Positions 62,125-64,000 of a DNA stretch of 64,000 bases are shown here, in pieces. The notes below the pieces were generated by a model. The model saw nothing but the letters and a program-made list of their open reading frames with translations. It ran no database searches and was not told the DNA's origin. How positions within the stretch are numbered: position 1 is the stretch's first letter; every line of letters begins with the position of its first letter. Position numbers and translations under genes: made by a program. The stretch is from positions 1 to 64,000 of the forward strand of contig JAFGGU010000005.1 in assembly GCA_016930375.1 (NCBI GenBank), written 5' to 3'. The DNA is from Bacteroidales bacterium. Its GTDB lineage: Bacteria; Bacteroidota; Bacteroidia; Bacteroidales; UBA10428.

Positions 62125-63801
62125 TTATGGTTTACGGGAAAAATGTTCAACAAAGTCTCCTGCCTCACTGTATAAGGCATAGAGCCTGGCATAAGCCTCC
62201 GAATTTGCTTTTACGGGTTTATACTCCATCTCATAGCCGTTGCCCATAGCCTTTTGCGCATCGAGCACGGTTGGGTAGATACCAGCCACAGTGGCGGCAG
62301 CCATAGCAGTACCTAACGCACAAGCCTGTTCACTGCGGGCTACCAGGATGGGCATATTCAATACATCGGCAACCACCTGCATCACAAAGGGCGATTTTTT
62401 GGCAACACCGCCCAGTGCCACAATTCCGTCAATGCGGATCCCTTCACTGATAAAACGGTCAACGATCTTTTTCGCGCCGAAGGCAGTGGCCTCCACCAGT
62501 GCCCTGAAAATGCGGGGAGCATCCGATCCCAGGTTGAGTCCGAATATCGCCCCTTTGAGCATCTGGTTGGCATCGGGAGTGCGCCGCCCGTTCATCCAGT
62601 CGAGGGCAACTATACCCGATTCGCCGATCGGTATCTTTTCCGCCTGTTTTGAAAGTTCCGGAATAATCTGGTCTGCGGTTTCATGAATAAGCTTATCTTT
62701 TGTGGCCTGATCAATCAGGGATGTTTTCCCCAGAATTTCCTCCACCGGCCATAGCAACAACTCCCGGAACCAGGCATATATATCGCCGAAAGCCGATTGT
62801 CCTGCTTCAAGTCCCATCATGCCGGGTATGATGGACCCATCCACCTGTCCGCATATCCCTCTCACAAGTTTATCCCCCACTTCCTCCATGGGAGCAATCA
62901 GCATATCGCAGGTAGAGGTTCCCATAACCTTGCTCAGGTAATAGGGCTTGATTTCACCGCCAATGGCTCCCAGATGGGCGTCAAATGCACCGACCCCTAC
63001 AACTACGGTTTGTGGCAGGCCCAGTTTCCCGGCCCATTCATCAGTAAGGTTTCCAACCTTTACCTCACAGGTGTAGGTATCAGTAAACAGTCTTTCTCTC
63101 AAATCCTTCAGCAAAGGATCGAGCTTTGCCAGGAATTCTTCCGAAGGCAGGCCATTGAAGTCGGGATGCCACATGGCCTTGTGTCCCGCTGCGCAACGGC
63201 TGCGTTTAAGTGTCAGCGGATCGGTATGTCCCGTCAGAATGGCTGGTATCCAGTCGCAATGCTCCACCCAGGAGAAAGCGGCTTTCCTGACCTTTTCATC
63301 GGCGCGAAGCACATGAAGTACTTTGGCCCAGAACCACTCGGAGGAATAAACGCCACCTTCGTATTTTGTATAATCAATGCCTTTCCAGGACCGCGACAAA
63401 GCATTGATTTCATCGGCCTCCCGGGTGGCAGTGTGATCTTTCCATAGCACAAACATGGCATTGGGATTTTCTTCAAACCCAGGTAAAAGGGAAAGCGGGG
63501 TTCCGCTTCTGTCAACAGCTACGGGTGTGGAGCCGGTAGTATCCACCGAAATGGCCACCACCTCTCCGGCAACCTGTGCCGGACATTTGGCAAGAGCATT
63601 CGTGATTGTCGCGGTGAGCCCTTCCAGGTAATCGAGCGGATGCTGCCGGAACTGGTTCTGTAAAGGATTACAGAACTTTCCTGCCTTCCAGCGGGGGTAA
63701 TAAAACACATCCGATGCAATTTCCTTACCGTTCCCGGCATCTGCGATGATCGAACGCACTGAATCGGTGCCGTAATCTACTCCTATGACGTATTTAGACA
63801 T
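62125..63801 (-). CDS. araB: Ribulokinase
   Basis: 558 aa FGGY-family kinase phosphorylating L-ribulose. ATG 63801 (MSKYVIGVDYGTDSVRSII) is preferred over an upstream in-frame start because the phosphate-1 motif begins at once. DTTGSTPVAVD, GAFDAHLGAIGGE (catalytic Asp region), ALDWMNGRRTPDANQ and VALGGVAKKSPFVMQVVADVL mark the AraB subfamily. 1 bp after the symporter stop; 3 bp before araD. Confidence 0.96.
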   Translation of the reverse strand: MSKYVIGVDYGTDSVRSIIADAGNGKEIASDVFYYPRWKAGKFCNPLQNQFRQHPLDYLEGLTATITNALAKCPAQVAGEVVAISVDTTGSTPVAVDRSGTPLSLLPGFEENPNAMFVLWKDHTATREADEINALSRSWKGIDYTKYEGGVYSSEWFWAKVLHVLRADEKVRKAAFSWVEHCDWIPAILTGHTDPLTLKRSRCAAGHKAMWHPDFNGLPSEEFLAKLDPLLKDLRERLFTDTYTCEVKVGNLTDEWAGKLGLPQTVVVGVGAFDAHLGAIGGEIKPYYLSKVMGTSTCDMLIAPMEEVGDKLVRGICGQVDGSIIPGMMGLEAGQSAFGDIYAWFRELLLWPVEEILGKTSLIDQATKDKLIHETADQIIPELSKQAEKIPIGESGIVALDWMNGRRTPDANQMLKGAIFGLNLGSDAPRIFRALVEATAFGAKKIVDRFISEGIRIDGIVALGGVAKKSPFVMQVVADVLNMPILVARSEQACALGTAMAAATVAGIYPTVLDAQKAMGNGYEMEYKPVKANSEAYARLYALYSEAGDFVEHFSRKP

Positions 63802-63802
63802 T

Positions 63803-64000
63803 TTACCAGAAATAAATATAGAATACAATAATGACCGATATGACGATAATGGTATGGATCACATCCCATTTATTCCAGCTGGCACGGGTAATGGCCTTGT
63901 CCTGAGCGGTTGCAGCCATCATGGTGTAGTTGAGCTGTTTTTCCGTGGGGGCTGTAGTAAACAGACTGACAAAAATAACCACAAGCAAACAGAATATAAA
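63803..64000 (-). CDS. Sodium:solute symporter, C-terminal fragment (5' part outside window)
   Basis: The last 65 or so codons of a membrane protein open to the right edge: a helix (LLVVIFVSLFTTAPTEKQ), a cytoplasmic link LNYTMMAATAQDKAITRASWNKWDVI, and a terminal helix (HTIIVISVIIVFYIYFW). This ending is typical of SSS-family transporters beside Bacteroidota sugar operons. Position 1 bp before araB makes it the probable arabinose importer. The helix-link-helix ending is seen; the family call is moderate because the core is missing. Confidence 0.75.
   Translation of the reverse strand, partial: FIFCLLVVIFVSLFTTAPTEKQLNYTMMAATAQDKAITRASWNKWDVIHTIIVISVIIVFYIYFW

Overview
The window reads as a chromosomal segment of a Bacteroidota bacterium, most likely Bacteroidales or a relative. 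The grounds are repeated -7 boxes of the form TAnnTTTG (two of them with a well-spaced -33 TTTG), few visible Shine-Dalgarno sites, GldB, GldF and GldG, DUF4270 and DUF4907 family proteins, a sigma factor followed by a membrane-anchored beta-barrel protein, and acidic lipoprotein export signals. No rRNA, tRNA, prophage, transposase or CRISPR array is visible. Both edges cut genes: surA on the left and a sodium:solute symporter on the right.

Layout. 1-5.5 kb (minus): guaB followed by three secreted PPIase/SurA-like proteins in one tight operon. 5.5-9.8 kb: recQ, then nadE and a small outer-membrane barrel. 10-13.3 kb: gldB, a TPR-M1 aminopeptidase, and rpmH (51 aa) on the opposite strand with a textbook promoter. 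13.4-18 kb: mnmD, a DUF1573 protein coupled to meaB, and lpdA. 18-23 kb: a LytTR regulator, a DUF4907 protein and a six-bladed kelch lipoprotein (minus), divergent from a DUF4270 lipoprotein and an outer-membrane protein. 23.1-28.1 kb: a MacAB-like exporter with two paralogous permeases. 28.3-31 kb: an ECF sigma factor, its barrel partner, and a NimA-like flavoprotein. 31-35.9 kb: lytic transglycosylase, uvrA, LOG-family protein. 36-38.8 kb: two coupled envelope proteins (SPOR-like; barrel with TSP3/EF-hand calcium loops). 38.8-42.2 kb: smpB, miaA, a small membrane protein, rlmD. 42.3-45.5 kb: YwqK-like lipoprotein, gldF, gldG. 45.7-51.3 kb: dnaN, an exonuclease, an FAH-family protein, then yicC-gmk-nadD-antiporter. 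51.4-57.7 kb: envelope genes (LTA-synthase-like phosphotransferase, GT4, MsbA-like ABC, GT39). 57.8-64 kb: purB, a thioredoxin-like protein, and an L-arabinose operon (symporter-araB-araD-araA).

The feature that ordinary gene annotation does not explain is a set of about ten intergenic blocks of 7-, 8- or 9-bp tandem repeats, at 7459, 11051, 11092, 13370, 17944, 30304, 30875, 34943, 57682, 59676 and 61315. Unit sequences differ from locus to locus but the architecture is shared. Blocks start at or within a few bases of a stop codon, and in several the two arms are reverse complements that could fold into long hairpins. The stop codons of mnmD, the NimA-like gene, the thioredoxin-like gene, araA and araD lie inside repeat units. 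This is my best candidate for something undescribed. Its function (3'-end processing, termination, recombination or none) is inference only.

Promoters were located by eye from the Bacteroidota consensus; family assignments rest on motifs visible in the translations.
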